The notes under the pieces are model-generated. The model did no database searches and had not been told where the DNA came from. It saw only the letters and a program-made list of their open reading frames with translations. A stretch of DNA of 64,000 nt, taken from contig NC_064756.1 in NCBI RefSeq assembly GCF_011397635.1, forward strand, positions 37,646,133 to 37,710,132, written 5' to 3'. How positions within the stretch are numbered: the first letter of the stretch is position 1; the number at the start of each line of letters is the position of its first letter. Positions 47,601 through 56,742 of the stretch are shown piece after piece. The DNA comes from Epinephelus fuscoguttatus (Eukaryota > Chordata > Actinopteri > Perciformes > Serranidae). Made by a program: the position numbers and the translations under genes.

Positions 47601-49795
47601 TTCCACAGCATGCTCCAGAATGATTTCTTTTGCTCACACAAAACTATTTTTAGTCGCAAATGCGAGTAAAATGCCCTAACCCTAACCCAAGCCTTATACA
47701 TCCACAGCAGTAAAACAAGAAGTAGTAGTACGAACATGTTTATTAAGTGGTTTAAATTGAAATGTGTCTCCAACTAATATATTGCCATACTTGGTAACAG
47801 TTTTAGAAAAGCCATAGCTCACTTCAGGCCATGATATGTTGTGATTATATCATAGCTAAGGGAGTTTTCAGCCAACAACATGAGCTACTGCTTGACCATA
47901 CTATTTAAATATTAATATAACACTATGTTTTATGCTCAAATTGTTTAGTTGCTAACAGTGAGAGAGCTTTGACGGTCCTGCCAACTCTGCTCCCCCAGTC
48001 CATCTACAAGGATGGAGGAAAAGTCGTCAGACCCACCACTGAGGAGTCCCGGAGATCCTTTATTAAGATGCAACCAGTAAGTTTTGCTTTAGTTTTCAGG
48101 GTTTCCCCTCGGATTTTTTGAAGCTGTGGTGGTGGGCTGTAGGGGAGGGGGACTGCTGCCGCTGCAGCAGCAAAAAAATGTATGATTATGGCAACTTAGA
48201 ATGTTTATGAATAAATTATTTATTTGTTTTTCAACTGAGTCCACAACCAGCAGAACATGAACACTGGAAAAAAACAAAATTTCACAACTGTACAGCTGTA
48301 AATCTAATGGCATAGTTTGCAGCCTGGCTGAGAGTATTATTTTTCTTGCTTTTTTGAAAAAGAGTTCTAATGTGCTGTTGTATGGGAACTCAGCCAGAGG
48401 TGGCCCATTGATTCCGAGTAGGAGGCATGCTGCCAGATGATCCCCCTGCAGCCTGTTCCTCAGGTCTGTCTTCACTAGGGCTGACCCAAAAAATTCGAAG
48501 CTTCGTTCGATGGCACGGGATTCGATTGTTAATTTTTTTTTTGAATATTCTGCCTTTTTTTCTCCCATTTTTTTAGGGGGGACCTTGAATGCAACACTAA
48601 CCCCGCATCTCCGACAAGGAAATAGAAAGCCCAATGTGCAATGAATGGAGACCTATTATCCTGCTTGAACACAGACGACTAAATTCTTTCAACAATGTGA
48701 CTCAAAATAATGATAAAATAGATTTTATTGATGTAAAATAATATGCTGATGGTGACATTTTTCACCGGTCCGCTGCGCTCTGAGTCTGGTGTCAGTGACA
48801 CATGCTGCTCTGAGTCGCGCATCTGTCTGCTTGCGCTGCAGTGCACGCCGAGGGTTTAAATTGTTAGTGTTAAATCAAAAGTTAAACACTGCTTATCAGC
48901 AAGCCTGAGCCTCCTTATCTATTGTTACCTGACTCTCCTCCTCGGGAACTTTCCTCTTCTTTTGAAAATAATTTAAAATACTACGGGGTCCTGTGTGAGC
49001 AGCTGCAGCACTTATGCAGACAGGCGATTCCGGTGCATGTTTTTCAAAGCGTAGTGAAACATTTTAATGATATTTGAAATTTAATTTCAAACTAATTATG
49101 GTCAATATGTGCGTAAATAATAGGCTATATATGTATCTATATAACCTATATATCCATTCATACAATATACTACTTAACATTGTTTTCACATTAAAAACAA
49201 CAACAACAACAACTTGTTTTTAAGGTGTGGCGGCTTTTATTTTGCTGTGACGGTGCGTCACGATCAATTACATGTAGCGGAAACCCTGGTTTTTATACTT
49301 CAGTAAAGGTGGATGTTTATACTGCTTGATATGCTTGACAACTATGATACTAATTTAGGTAATTTAGAAGCAAAAAATTACAAGCTGTGAATGTAAAACT
49401 AAACAGATGAATGAGAAAATTAAAGTTGAGGTGAAATTGTAAATCACATCCCTGTTCATATTGTGCATCTATTAACAATATACTGTATGCCAATTTGTTG
49501 TAATTGTGTGATTAACAGGTGGGGACCAACATGGTGGACTACCTGCAAAATGCAGAGACAGGAGAGGATAACATCCCAGGCCTTCACCATTTTGTCAGGG
49601 CATGCAATCGAAACGGACTCGCTGCTGGGCGCTGTCGATTTGTGTTTCAAGGCTTTTTTTGTTTTTGACCTTAACTACACTAAGCAGTGCCTCTCTACCT
49701 GGGAGTTTCTGCAACATGCGATTTATCACATTGATGGACATGAGTCCCCCTCTGTCAAGTTTCTTAGGACAAGTATCTTTGCTGGGCACACTTAG
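32797..49795 (+). CDS. SAM-domain, SAMD3-like gene (ten exons, nested transposase)
   Basis: Ten exons join with matching phases: 32797-32869, 34439-34548, 39423-39551, 40688-40833, 41811-41895, 42261-42405, 45029-45222, 46637-46775, 47949-48076 and 49519-49795. Together they encode about 475 residues. The N-terminus is a sterile alpha motif (REKLREWQLDSLIDTFE, then SLIPKVGQRVKFQRH). The middle has two blocks typical of fish SAMD3-like proteins (LVSHGLLEN, LVYEFPCLKD), and the C-terminus has AVDLCFKAFFVFDLNYTKQC. SAM domains usually mediate protein association. The gene may thus act as a partner of the transposase encoded in intron 2 (inference). The last exon needs a one-base frame change between about 49555 and 49630. 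All other exons are open, which is unusual for decayed element genes. Confidence 0.75.
32870..34438. other. Intron 1 of the SAM gene, with hAT remnants
   Basis: 33.42-33.55 kb reads like a BED-finger remnant (GGSSSNMIKHLLQH) of a hAT transposase, and 34.32-34.40 kb (AATCGTAATCTAGATTAAAA, CGATTAATCGAGCACCCC) is a typical fish hAT end. No intact element. Confidence 0.5.
34439..34548 (+). CDS. SAM gene exon 2 (second half of SAM domain)
   Basis: Acceptor AATTTCAG, frame DQEADEESFMLLDDSAIAS then LIPKVGQRVKFQRHHKEL, donor GTGAGT. It completes the SAM fold begun in exon 1, with phase 1 in and phase 0 out. Confidence 0.85.
34680..37193 (+). pseudogene. Transposase-like protein of the CACTA-type element
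   Basis: 838 codons in one frame, broken only by TGA at 36630-36632. The N-terminus has two zinc-finger-like motifs: YTCFRCR ... HLRAVH (residues 3-28) and FQCCENGCRRTF ... HLLQH (about 38-62). Residues about 400-425 read CGDNLGLNALLGF and YFCRMCKAHK. DIMHDLLEGVGPYELK follows (about 483), and RPKHHLMVHYPNAVLK (about 623). Downstream of the TGA the frame continues FEAKHGFFKR, FRHQMMLC and on to TAA. Such blocks occur in large fish proteins linked to transposons, and MHDLLEGV resembles Transposase_21-type patterns (tentative). The TGA fits a C-to-T change at a CpG in a CGA codon. It lies within intron 2 of the SAM gene, same strand. A DDE triad cannot be assigned by eye. Confidence 0.75.
37345..38400 (-). 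pseudogene. LINE reverse transcriptase fragment, minus strand
   Basis: Minus frames include LRSYGVPPKTVILM and SVIVDRNLSEWFHVESG (RT palm, 38360-38166), then basic tail sequence with WTWKIQ-like and LKEMDLACGEPQHVAQDRPR (37600-37346), which is a C-terminal pattern of LINE proteins with WKxxV ends. Stops and frame changes are many. It is inserted in intron 2 of the SAM gene, downstream of the transposase. Confidence 0.75.
38872..39094. repeat. Tandem duplication, two units of 122 bp
   Basis: CACCAAGGAGTCTTGTATGG through CTTGGCTAGTTTGA is repeated 122 bp downstream with few changes. Confidence 0.95.
39423..39551 (+). CDS. SAM gene exon 3
   Basis: Acceptor CTCTAG, frame VTISSNPRSSEESHSLVESL and so on to QLYPTF, donor GTAAGT. 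Phase 0 in and 0 out. Ser/Glu-rich linker. Confidence 0.8.
39601..40569. mobile_element. TIR element in intron 3
   Basis: CGCCGCAAGCAGCGATGAA at the left and its inverse TTCATCGCTGCTTGCAGCTTT at the right (one end TCATCGCTGCTTGCAG, 40549) mark a non-autonomous DNA element of about 970 bp. The interior repeats GGCGCTATAGAGCC-type sequence. No protein. Confidence 0.75.
40688..40833 (+). CDS. SAM gene exon 4
   Basis: Acceptor TCTATAG, frame AIRQILNGTLEGKAIVKSLD to LLENNGET, donor GTGAGT. Phase 0 in, 2 out. It carries the helical KHRRLLVRLLVSHGLLE block of SAMD3-like proteins. Confidence 0.85.
40940..41737. mobile_element. TIR element in intron 4
   Basis: GGCCCAGACACACCAAG (40940) is inverted as CTTGGTGTGTCAGGGTGTGT at the right end. 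Length about 800 bp, no protein. Confidence 0.75.
41811..41895 (+). CDS. SAM gene exon 5
   Basis: Acceptor AAACAG, frame PSSDTKKALAMSLVYEFPCL then KDDTGNGY, donor GTAAGT. Phase 2 in, 0 out. YEFPCLKD matches the SAMD3-like pattern. Confidence 0.85.
42261..42405 (+). CDS. SAM gene exon 6
   Basis: Acceptor TTACAG, frame GAWYTPGRKQRPATGFLEER then a basic RLRNVRKRLRKLNRPRHQ segment, donor GTACTGG. Phase 0 in, 1 out. The basic stretch could contact nucleic acid (inference). Confidence 0.85.
42954..43229. repeat. Inverted repeat with 40-bp arms
   Basis: GAAAATATTTTTTCCAGCGG ... at 42954-42992 is nearly the reverse complement of 43188-43229. The 195-bp centre is unrelated. Probably a foldback-type element within intron 6. 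Confidence 0.85.
43829..44900. mobile_element. Clustered DNA-element pieces in intron 6
   Basis: ATATAAGTCGCACTGGCATA at 43.85 kb and a similar GGTCTATAGGTCGCACCGGT at 44.77 kb bracket a piece of the dispersed repeat shared with 18.78-19.32 kb (44085-44720). Ends are incomplete. Confidence 0.55.
44566..44617. repeat. (CA)n microsatellite
   Basis: A long uninterrupted CA run, with the GCCACACTCTAACACAC edge to the left. Confidence 0.98.
45029..45222 (+). CDS. SAM gene exon 7
   Basis: Acceptor TTCAACAG, frame ESVLPPEKLQEKVDWLKVHK to FPRLVDNPGM, donor GTAAATC. Phase 1 in, 0 out. The longest internal exon, with helical pattern typical of the family's middle region. Confidence 0.85.
45309..45891. 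mobile_element. TIR element in intron 7
   Basis: GCGCCAGATTTCCACTGGAT at the left and the inverse of CATCTGGTGGAAATTGGCC at the right share AATTTCCACC/AGATTTCCACT, with GC-rich CGGAGC-type runs in both halves. 45.89-46.62 kb is intron with no gene. Confidence 0.6.
46637..46775 (+). CDS. SAM gene exon 8
   Basis: Acceptor TTATCAG, frame ISQDFEQLYPEAAPKLFEKW to LVLDDMTPG, donor GTAAGC. Phase 0 in, 1 out. Confidence 0.85.
46981..47700. repeat. Second copy of the 6.49-7.29 kb repeat core
   Basis: TTGTCACGGTACTAAAATTG through TGCTCACACAAAACTATTTT matches 6.49-7.21 kb with small changes, lacking the hairpin arm. It carries a brief CCCTAACCCTAACCC run near 47.68 kb. Confidence 0.9.
47949..48076 (+). 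CDS. SAM gene exon 9
   Basis: Acceptor TTTGTTTAG, frame VANSERALTVLPTLLPQSIY to RRSFIKMQP, donor GTAAGT. Phase 1 in, 0 out. Confidence 0.85.
48097..49288 (-). mobile_element. hAT-type element in intron 9, transposase remnant
   Basis: CAGGGTTTCC at 48097 is inverted at 49279-49288. The minus-strand frame 48634-48089 includes RSFEFFGSALVKTDLRNRLQ and LPLAEFPYN-like sequence, reminiscent of the hAT dimerisation end but not firmly assigned. No 8-bp duplication is clear. Confidence 0.65.
49519..49795 (+). CDS. SAM gene exon 10 (last), frameshifted
   Basis: Acceptor ATTAACAG, entering frame VGTNMVDYLQNAETGED. The conserved end (QAFTILSGHAIETDSLLGAV, DLCFKAFFVFDLNYTKQC, STWEFLQHAIYHIDG) lies one base off, so a frameshift falls between 49555 and 49630. 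Stop TAG at 49793. Confidence 0.8.
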
Positions 49796-50699
49796 AGTTC
49801 GTTAAAATGTATTCTGTTTGTGGAAGCACTGTTTAGATTTGTAATTTTTTCTATAATGATATGCTGTTGAACTGTTCGACCAAACAGTCTGGTTCAGTTG
49901 ATTTTAGTTACACATGTACATGTTACACATTTCATTAGTTAGACACAGTGTTTCCATTGCCAAAAGTTGTTAATGGTACTGATTGGTCAGAGTTGGAGCG
50001 CCCAGAGTCATGTTGTCATCTGCGCTCTGATGTCAGATTTCCTGTTTGTTTTTTCTGCAGTATTTTGTTTTGTGTCGGCAGACCCAAAAACCACTGTTTG
50101 CATTTTGTATTCTGTACGTATTGTGATTTTGGGCTTTCTCAAGCTGAAACTCCAGAAGCTCCACCATATGCATTTTATGAAAATGAGAATCCAATGGTAT
50201 TTTTTTTTTAAATTGACAATGGTATGTGTGCAAATAGATGTGTGTGTGTGTGTGTGTGTGTGTGACTGAAAAAAGTTTTATTGCACAAAAATATGTGTCA
50301 ACCAAGAAATATGTTGGCATTAAAAGTTTCTGCACTGTCATGTTGCGAATGCTGAAAAAATGCTGGAAACAAAGAAAAGACTCGCTAAATTGCAACCAGT
50401 TTTGTTTTTTGTTGGTCTCAAACATCTGCAGTGGTCTGTGGCAGCTTGGCAAAGTCAGCTTTAGAAACATTGACATGATACATATGAGACATGCAAATGT
50501 AACGTATTCGTTGTTTGCAGAAAGGTGCAATGCTGTATGTGGTGCTTGTGGCAGTGTGTGTAAGTCTGGGAGAGGGGAAGTGTGTGTGTGGTAAATTTGT
50601 ATGCGTTGATGTAATTTTAAAAAACGAAAATGAAATCTCATTTACAGTTACCTTTGTTGTGTAGTGTGTGTTTATGGGAAATTAGACAGGAAGTAAGTG
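49796..50699. other. 3' flank of the SAM gene, no gene seen
   Basis: AT-rich. It holds a (GT)n microsatellite at 50236-50265. No clear poly-A signal close to the stop could be assigned. Confidence 0.5.
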
Positions 50700-51036
50700 T
50701 ATTGGTAACATTTAACCGACCAATAGAGTTCATTTCACTTACTAGATTAAAGTTAATTAATAACCCAATGTATAGGTCATATTTAACCCAGCAGTAGAGT
50801 TAATTTTACTCACTAGGTTGGGTAAAATAAAATAACCCAGTATATGGGTAATATTTAAACCAACAATAGAGTTCATTCTACTCTCTTGGTTGGGTCAAAT
50901 GAACAACCCAGCATTCTGGGTTAAATGGCATAACTCAGTGCCTGGGTCAAACCAACCCAGCACGTGTTCTGTCCAATAGTGACCCAGGGCAGAGGTTAAG
51001 GTTGGGTTGTTTTTTAACCCAGCAGTTTTAAGAGTG
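50700..51036. repeat. Right subterminal repeat array
   Basis: At least six AACCCA motifs (about 50763, 50784, 50831, 50908, 50955, 51015) with TGGGTT inversions mirror the left end of the 21-kb element and run into the GAGTG terminus. Confidence 0.85.
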
Positions 51037-51398
51037 TGATTTTTTTAAATGATTTTTTAAAATGACAGACGGCAGAAGTAGGCTACGCCAAAACTCGCCT
51101 GCTGACTGAATGAATGAGGAAATCAAATGGAGTGTGTGGCTCTGAAAGAGGGCGGAGACAGAGAGAAACTCAAGGTTCATTGAGAAAAACCTGGTCCCGA
51201 CCAGGTTAGGTTCATAGAGTCTGTCACTATGGTAACTGACCGAGAGCTTAAGTTACCTCTCTCTCTGAAACAGGCTAGAGTTACCCCTCTTTCTCTGGTT
51301 TGAGTTACCTCCCTTTTTGAAACAGAAAACTCAGTTTCCCTCATTTCAAGGTTAACAGACTCTGAGTTTTCACTAAACCTGCTTTGTGAAACGGACCC
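51037..51398. mobile_element. PIF/Harbinger element, right end
   Basis: It resumes directly after GAGTG and ends with the inverse of GGGTCCGTTTCACAAAGCAG at 51374-51398. GTTACCTCTCTCTCTGAAAC-type repeats within match the usual fish Harbinger subterminal region. No target duplication with the left flank is evident. Confidence 0.85.
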
Positions 51399-51738
51399 CA
51401 GGAGACCAAACAAAAAAGGCCCTGTAAAATGATACAAAGTTGTACAATATTGTGTTGATGTCTTTCAAAACTTCAACTTCAAAATCTATAGTGTGTTTTT
51501 AATTACAATTTATCTGACTGAATAAATTAAAGAAATAAAAGCAAGGATAAAATCTTGTGATTAAATGTTTCGCAATGTAGCTGTAATAGTTTAAAAAAAG
51601 GAATAACAAATTAGAAAAAAATATATAGCTTCTGTGCTCCCGAGTCCTAACTGACTAGCCTATTTCAAATTGAAATTTATAAGTTTGAAAGCCGTGAGTC
51701 TCACAAGAAAAATTGATCTGGTGTGTGAATCTGAAGTG

Positions 51739-51783
<45 letters not shown>

Positions 51784-52905
51784 GTGCCTTTTTGTGTTTG
51801 TGTCCCTCAGCTGTAATCCATGTATGAGTGCTACTGTAGGAATGGGACAGGGCAGGGATATAAAGTGCAATATTTTTATGTAGCCTATGTGCGTGTGTGC
51901 TGTATGGGTGTCTGAAAGGTTGTTTTATTTATGTAGAGTATTATATGTCATGTTTTCCATGTAATTGTTTTTTGTCTTTACTGTGATGCACATTTAGCTA
52001 AGCTCTGAATGAAATGGCTATACAAACTAAATTGACCTGATTTATCATTCAGTTTGTTGCCAGGCAAACAAAGTCTTCTCTGCTCAAGTTGAAAGTTTTG
52101 TGTGACCAGTTGTTGCAGTATCTGCACCCTTTTGTGGGTTTACAATAGCCCTTTTGAGTGGAAAAGGGTTAATACACAGGCTTCATTCCAGTGGGAGCGT
52201 GCCTATGTTCCCACAGCCCTATGTTCCCACAGCTCTGTATGTATGTGTATGTAGGTATGTACTGTATATGCATATATGTAGCATGTGATTGTATTACATG
52301 TATATGGGGCATTCTACCAAATGTGTGCAAAGTTAGGTTGGAAATATTTTTGAAATTTTGTATGTTTTATTTCCAAAACTTTGTCCCTCTATATATTGTA
52401 CCATATGTAAAGGTCACATATCTAGTAAAATGACTGTAAATTTTTATATTGTATTTTCAGACTGTTTTGGAATGTTTTTCCTCTCCCAAAATTTGTCACT
52501 ACCGAAACATATAGTATTATATTATACAAAAATATATATATAAATAATAAATATATATATCAACCTGTTATGCTTGTTCCTTCCCTTGTTTAAAGATTTA
52601 ATTTTTTTTATTTTTTTTTTTTACAAATTTTGACTGAAGGTTTTCACAATTAAATCTATAAAAATTAATATTTTAACAAATTTTGAAGTAAGGAAAACTA
52701 GATAATTGTGTTAACAAATGTAGATAGGCACAATGAAACTTTTCCATCCATAGTGTGATAATTGTAAAACCCTGAATCTGTGATGGTATAATCGAGCCAT
52801 CAAAACCTCAAATGACTGCAAAATTAAAAGTGAATAAAATCTACTCAAAAAGGCACATCATAATCTAAGACAACAGATAAGATAGCATTTGAAAGATTGT
52901 AGATC
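51399..52905. other. No gene seen
   Basis: A (GT)n tract at 51739-51775, AT repeats at 52540-52560 and poly-T runs near 52590-52622. No coding signal. Confidence 0.5.
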
Positions 52906-52911
52906 TGCTCA

Positions 52912-53130
52912 GGCAGTGCTGGACTGGCCATCAGGCATACCGACAAAATTGAGAAGAAACTCAAAGGAGGTGCGGAAAAAATAAGAGAGAAACAGAGACA
53001 AGCCCTTTAGAAAGATGCTGCCAAATGTGTTAAAATAACAGATGTTTGCTGGCTATGGTGGAGCTTCTTCAGCGGCAGCATCAGTGACCGCACCCGCACT
53101 GGCATCCAAAGCAGCCGCAGCAGGTAATGA
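52912..53130 (+). mobile_element. hAT element 5' fragment, second copy at 57.4 kb
   Basis: GCAGTGCTGGACTGGCCATC through AAGGAGGTGCGGAAAAAATA matches 57437-57650, where it has an extra GGGCCGATGGTAATTTTGGG region and poly-T. The K-rich frame GGAEKIREK resembles starts of BED-type hAT proteins in fish. The flank to 54650 has no gene. Confidence 0.6.
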
Positions 53131-53239
53131 TGGCGGAAGTGGCTGTCAGCAGGTGGATGAGGTGAAGGGGAGGCAGGAGGAGGAGACCTGTGGCCGCCGC
53201 ATTATATGACGACAGCACAGTCGGTGTGACTGGAGGGGA

Positions 53240-54650
53240 ATTTGAACTTCAGGTAAGAAGTGATGAACTGCAGTCATCAGGCCAAACATGTTCAATGGAT
53301 CAAATTCATTGTGACTGTCCTTTCAGTATCCTTCATGTTTTGAAAAATGCTAAAACCTCTCAATAAATATGTCTCCAAAATATTCTTTGATTAGTCATGT
53401 TGAATTAAAGGTTTACGAATGTCCCGTTATCTTCATGAGACCTAAAGCTGCAACTTAAACTATCAGTATGGTAACTGTTGTCAACCCTGTTACTGAGGTG
53501 TCAGCCCTGTTACTTGTATAATATTCTAGTGTAATTCAAAAAATGAAAAGACAAATGTCAAATCAACTCACTTTATATGCTAAGTAAAAGAAACCAGTAA
53601 TCTACAGAATGAAATGTGGGTATTATTGTTTTGTTTCCATATTCTGTTCTTAAAAAGAAAGTTGCTGTGAAAGTGTAAATTGCAAATGAGTATATTCATC
53701 CATGGATAAAACGTAAACACCTCAATATTTCCACTGTACATACACACTCAGTGTAACAATGGGAGATTTATCCTTCATAGTATATCAGATTTGTTGTAAT
53801 TATGCATTTAAGACATTTTCAAACATTAATTGGTGTATCGTAACAAGGTTGACAAAATAGACATATGCATGTTGATTAAATGTGGAAAAAAAATAAAAAA
53901 TAAGATAGCCTGAGATGGCACAGCACCAATAGGTAAGGATCTATTTAATCCAAAAAGGGTCATAGTTTTAAAACAGTACTTTGAAAATCAAACATTAAGA
54001 ATGGGAAATGGCACGTTTTCATATAATGACCCTGATGCATCTACTGGAAAAGATGCAGCTGTCATGGGGAGAGGAGCAGCATGTTGCCAGGGGCAAAATA
54101 CTTTTTTTTGTTTGTGCTCTCAAGTTCATTGTTTTCAACGTAGACACACAGCAGGCATGCTCCAACACCAGAGCAATGTTGTCATGGCTCATTTTTCAGG
54201 GCATAATGGCTGAACTCTGAGATCGAGCGAGTTCAACTTTTGGAACACAGCAGTGGGCACCGCATGTAATGTGATGAGGACCAACCAATCACAGCTGACA
54301 GATATCTTTCCTTTCATCCATGAATATCAGTCTGTGATATGGAAAACTTGATCATATTAGTGCAGGGCTGCCAGAGCTTTACATCTGTCATCTGTCCCAT
54401 GGATGATACACCACACACTTATAAACAGAGCCTGGAATAATATCAGTTCTGCACTCGGATTTCAGGTAAATAGGCTTCGATACGGTTCATGTTAAAGTTG
54501 CTCAGCAACCTCAGATGCAACCTGCCACTGCGCTCTTTAAAGCTAGCTCAAAAAGGGCACAAAAGTAGCACCCAGCGCCTGACTTCATGTTTTCCAGGTG
54601 GTGAAAGACGTGGCATGTATATGGCCCCTTATGCTCCATAGGGGATGAAT
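53240..54650. other. No gene seen, motif-bearing repeat
   Basis: It holds TCAACCCTGTTAC at 53484 and GTAACAAGGTTGAC at 53849, related to the 14-mer in the 57.7-59.2 kb region. Confidence 0.5.
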
Positions 54651-54658
54651 AGGAGTAA

Positions 54659-55456
54659 TTGACCTATGGCTAAGCCACGCTCTTTGGCCCTTTGCTGCAT
54701 GTCATCCCCCCTCTCTCTCTCCCCCTTCGCACTTACCTGTCCTGTCCAATAAAGGCAAAATGGCCAAAAAAATATCTTTTAAGAAAAAAAAAAAAAAAAA
54801 AAACATTCAGTGACCGGCGCTATGGCAGATCTCACAGTACACGGCATTTCGCAGGAGGCAATTGATGATTTTTGGGGACATAACGATCAGATGTCATTGA
54901 GAAGTAACCAACAGGGCCTAAACTACGCACTGGAGGGATATATTCATCATTTTATTGTTGAGAAGGTCGATGAAAAGCTTAAGTTACAAGCTAAGATTTA
55001 CAGGTCACAGTGTACGCTTGTGAACCGCATTTCGTTGCCGTCGCCATCAAAGACAACAAGATAAAGTTCCACTGAAGTTGAGGTTTTGGCTTAGAATATG
55101 AGAAAAGGATAACAGCCTTTTACCATCTTTACCAAGAGTGTCTCTACGTTAGTTTGGTGCTACAGTATATACACTGAATCATTCAGCATAACGTTTACCA
55201 ACCTGTGTTATCTCTGCGATTATTACAGATAAATTAATGAAGGTAAGCTCCAGAAGTTAACGTTAGCTTAACTAGAGCCCTTTAGACAATGATGTACGAT
55301 CACCAAAGTACAAAAACTAGAACAAAATAGGCTAATGAACTCCCAGCAAACAAGGTGACATGATGAACAATGCAGCTAGGAGCTAACGTTAGCTAGAGAT
55401 GTTAAAGATAACTTTATATTTCTTTCCAGCAAAGTTGACAATATGTTGCCTCAAAG
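54659..55456 (+). mobile_element. TIR element, copy 2, with coding frame
   Basis: It begins TTGACCTATGGCTAAGCC as in copy 1 (26.0-27.1 kb). The frame MTGAMADLTVHGISQEAIDD (54810) to ISLPSPSKTTR is intact here, where copy 1 has a stop. The right half and right TIR are missing. An insertion at about 54700-54802 (CTCTCTCTCCCCCTTCGCAC then AATAAAGGC and poly-A) looks like the tail of a fish SINE. Confidence 0.7.
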
Positions 55457-55729
55457 AAATGATGTAGTAATGGTTCGGTGGACATTCATTTTGTTCCTGA
55501 CAAAACCATATGGAAATATAAACCATCTCCATTTCAAAAAAATGAAGAAAACTAGATTGTTAGAATGGACCAGCTGAAAGAGGTTTCCCTGCCATAGCTT
55601 CCACTGATGCCAAAGTAACATTGAGACCATGGTCACCAGCCAGTCACATTAGTAAACCCTTCACAATAATAAAACCTGAATGCAAATGTAAGCAAATTGA
55701 GGTACCATATCATAGCCATAATGCTATAC

Positions 55730-56703
55730 CAGAGGTGTGTACTCGAGTCACATGACTTGGACTCAAGTCAGACTCGAGTCATGAATTTGATGACTTTAGA
55801 CTCGACCTGACAAAATGTAAAGAGACTTGCAACTCAACTTGGACTTTAACATCAATGACTCGTGACTTCACTTGGACTTGAGCCTTTTGACTTGACAAGA
55901 CTTGCCACTTTACCCAAAACCCAAAGATTAAGAAGTATGTTATTAAGGAACGCTCTGTATCTTTCATTGTGTATATGTGTGCGTCTGTGCATGTATGTGC
56001 TGTCGGCACAACATCCAATCAAATTAGATCCACATTGTTTTGATCCGACAGCATCCATCCAATCAAATTACAGGACAACCAATGAAGAGGAACTGTCTCA
56101 AACAACGCGCCAGTTAGAAAAAATGATACCAAAGATAGTTTCGTTTGGGTATAAAAACTACGAGGTGGTCAACGAAAAACGAATTGCAGTATGCAAAACA
56201 TGCGGGTCGAAGATTACAGATGGAGAAGGATCAACTTCCAACTTCGTTCGACATTTTAAGTTGCACAAAGAATGTTAAGTTCTGAATGAAAGCTAACGTT
56301 TATTGGCTAAGTAACTTTTCTTTGCTGTGTAGCTAGCTAAATCAATGAGGCTGTAAACTCACTGTTAACTTTACATTGCAAACACGGTAAGCAGGGTTGT
56401 ATAAGGTACTTATACATAACGTTAGTCAATGTATCACACATAGTAGACGGTGGTCAGCAGCAACGCGTATTTTATCCACCTACAAAAAGACAAACCTAAT
56501 AAAATCAAGGTCAGTTTAAATGTACACTATATTAAGAATATGTGCACCGTTTTAGCTTGCTGTCAGACGGACTTTTCCAACAGGAAAACAAAGTTATACT
56601 GCTCATTGTTCTCACTCTCCAGCATAGGGCCCTGACAGATATAAAGCACAACCCTGTTCATTGTTATGTTCATGTATTTGTTATGTTTCTCACATGTACA
56701 CAC

Positions 56704-56742
<39 letters not shown>

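Larger units (their letters stand above)
29958..51036 (+). mobile_element. Giant CACTA (En/Spm-like) transposon, about 21.1 kb
   Basis: The left end is CACTCAAAAAAGTGCTGGGT and the right end, inverted, is CACTCTTAAAACTGCTGGGT. Both are followed inward by many TGGGTT/AACCCA repeats, as in CACTA subterminal regions. It lies exactly between the two broken halves of one Harbinger element, with TG on both sides as a possible 2-bp duplication. The content is a ten-exon SAM-domain gene with a transposase-like gene in its second intron, a degenerate THAP exon upstream, and younger insertions (a LINE, several TIR elements, a hAT). The CACTA assignment rests on ends and architecture. Catalytic residues were not located. 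Confidence 0.75.

Noticed and set aside
47675..47691. CCCTAACCCTAACCC, a telomere-like run
   Set aside because: Only two and a half units within a dispersed repeat, too short for an interstitial telomere.
48089..48634. 181-codon minus frame as an independent host gene
   Set aside because: It lies inside a TIR-bounded hAT-type element and lacks a start or splice context; treated as transposase remnant.
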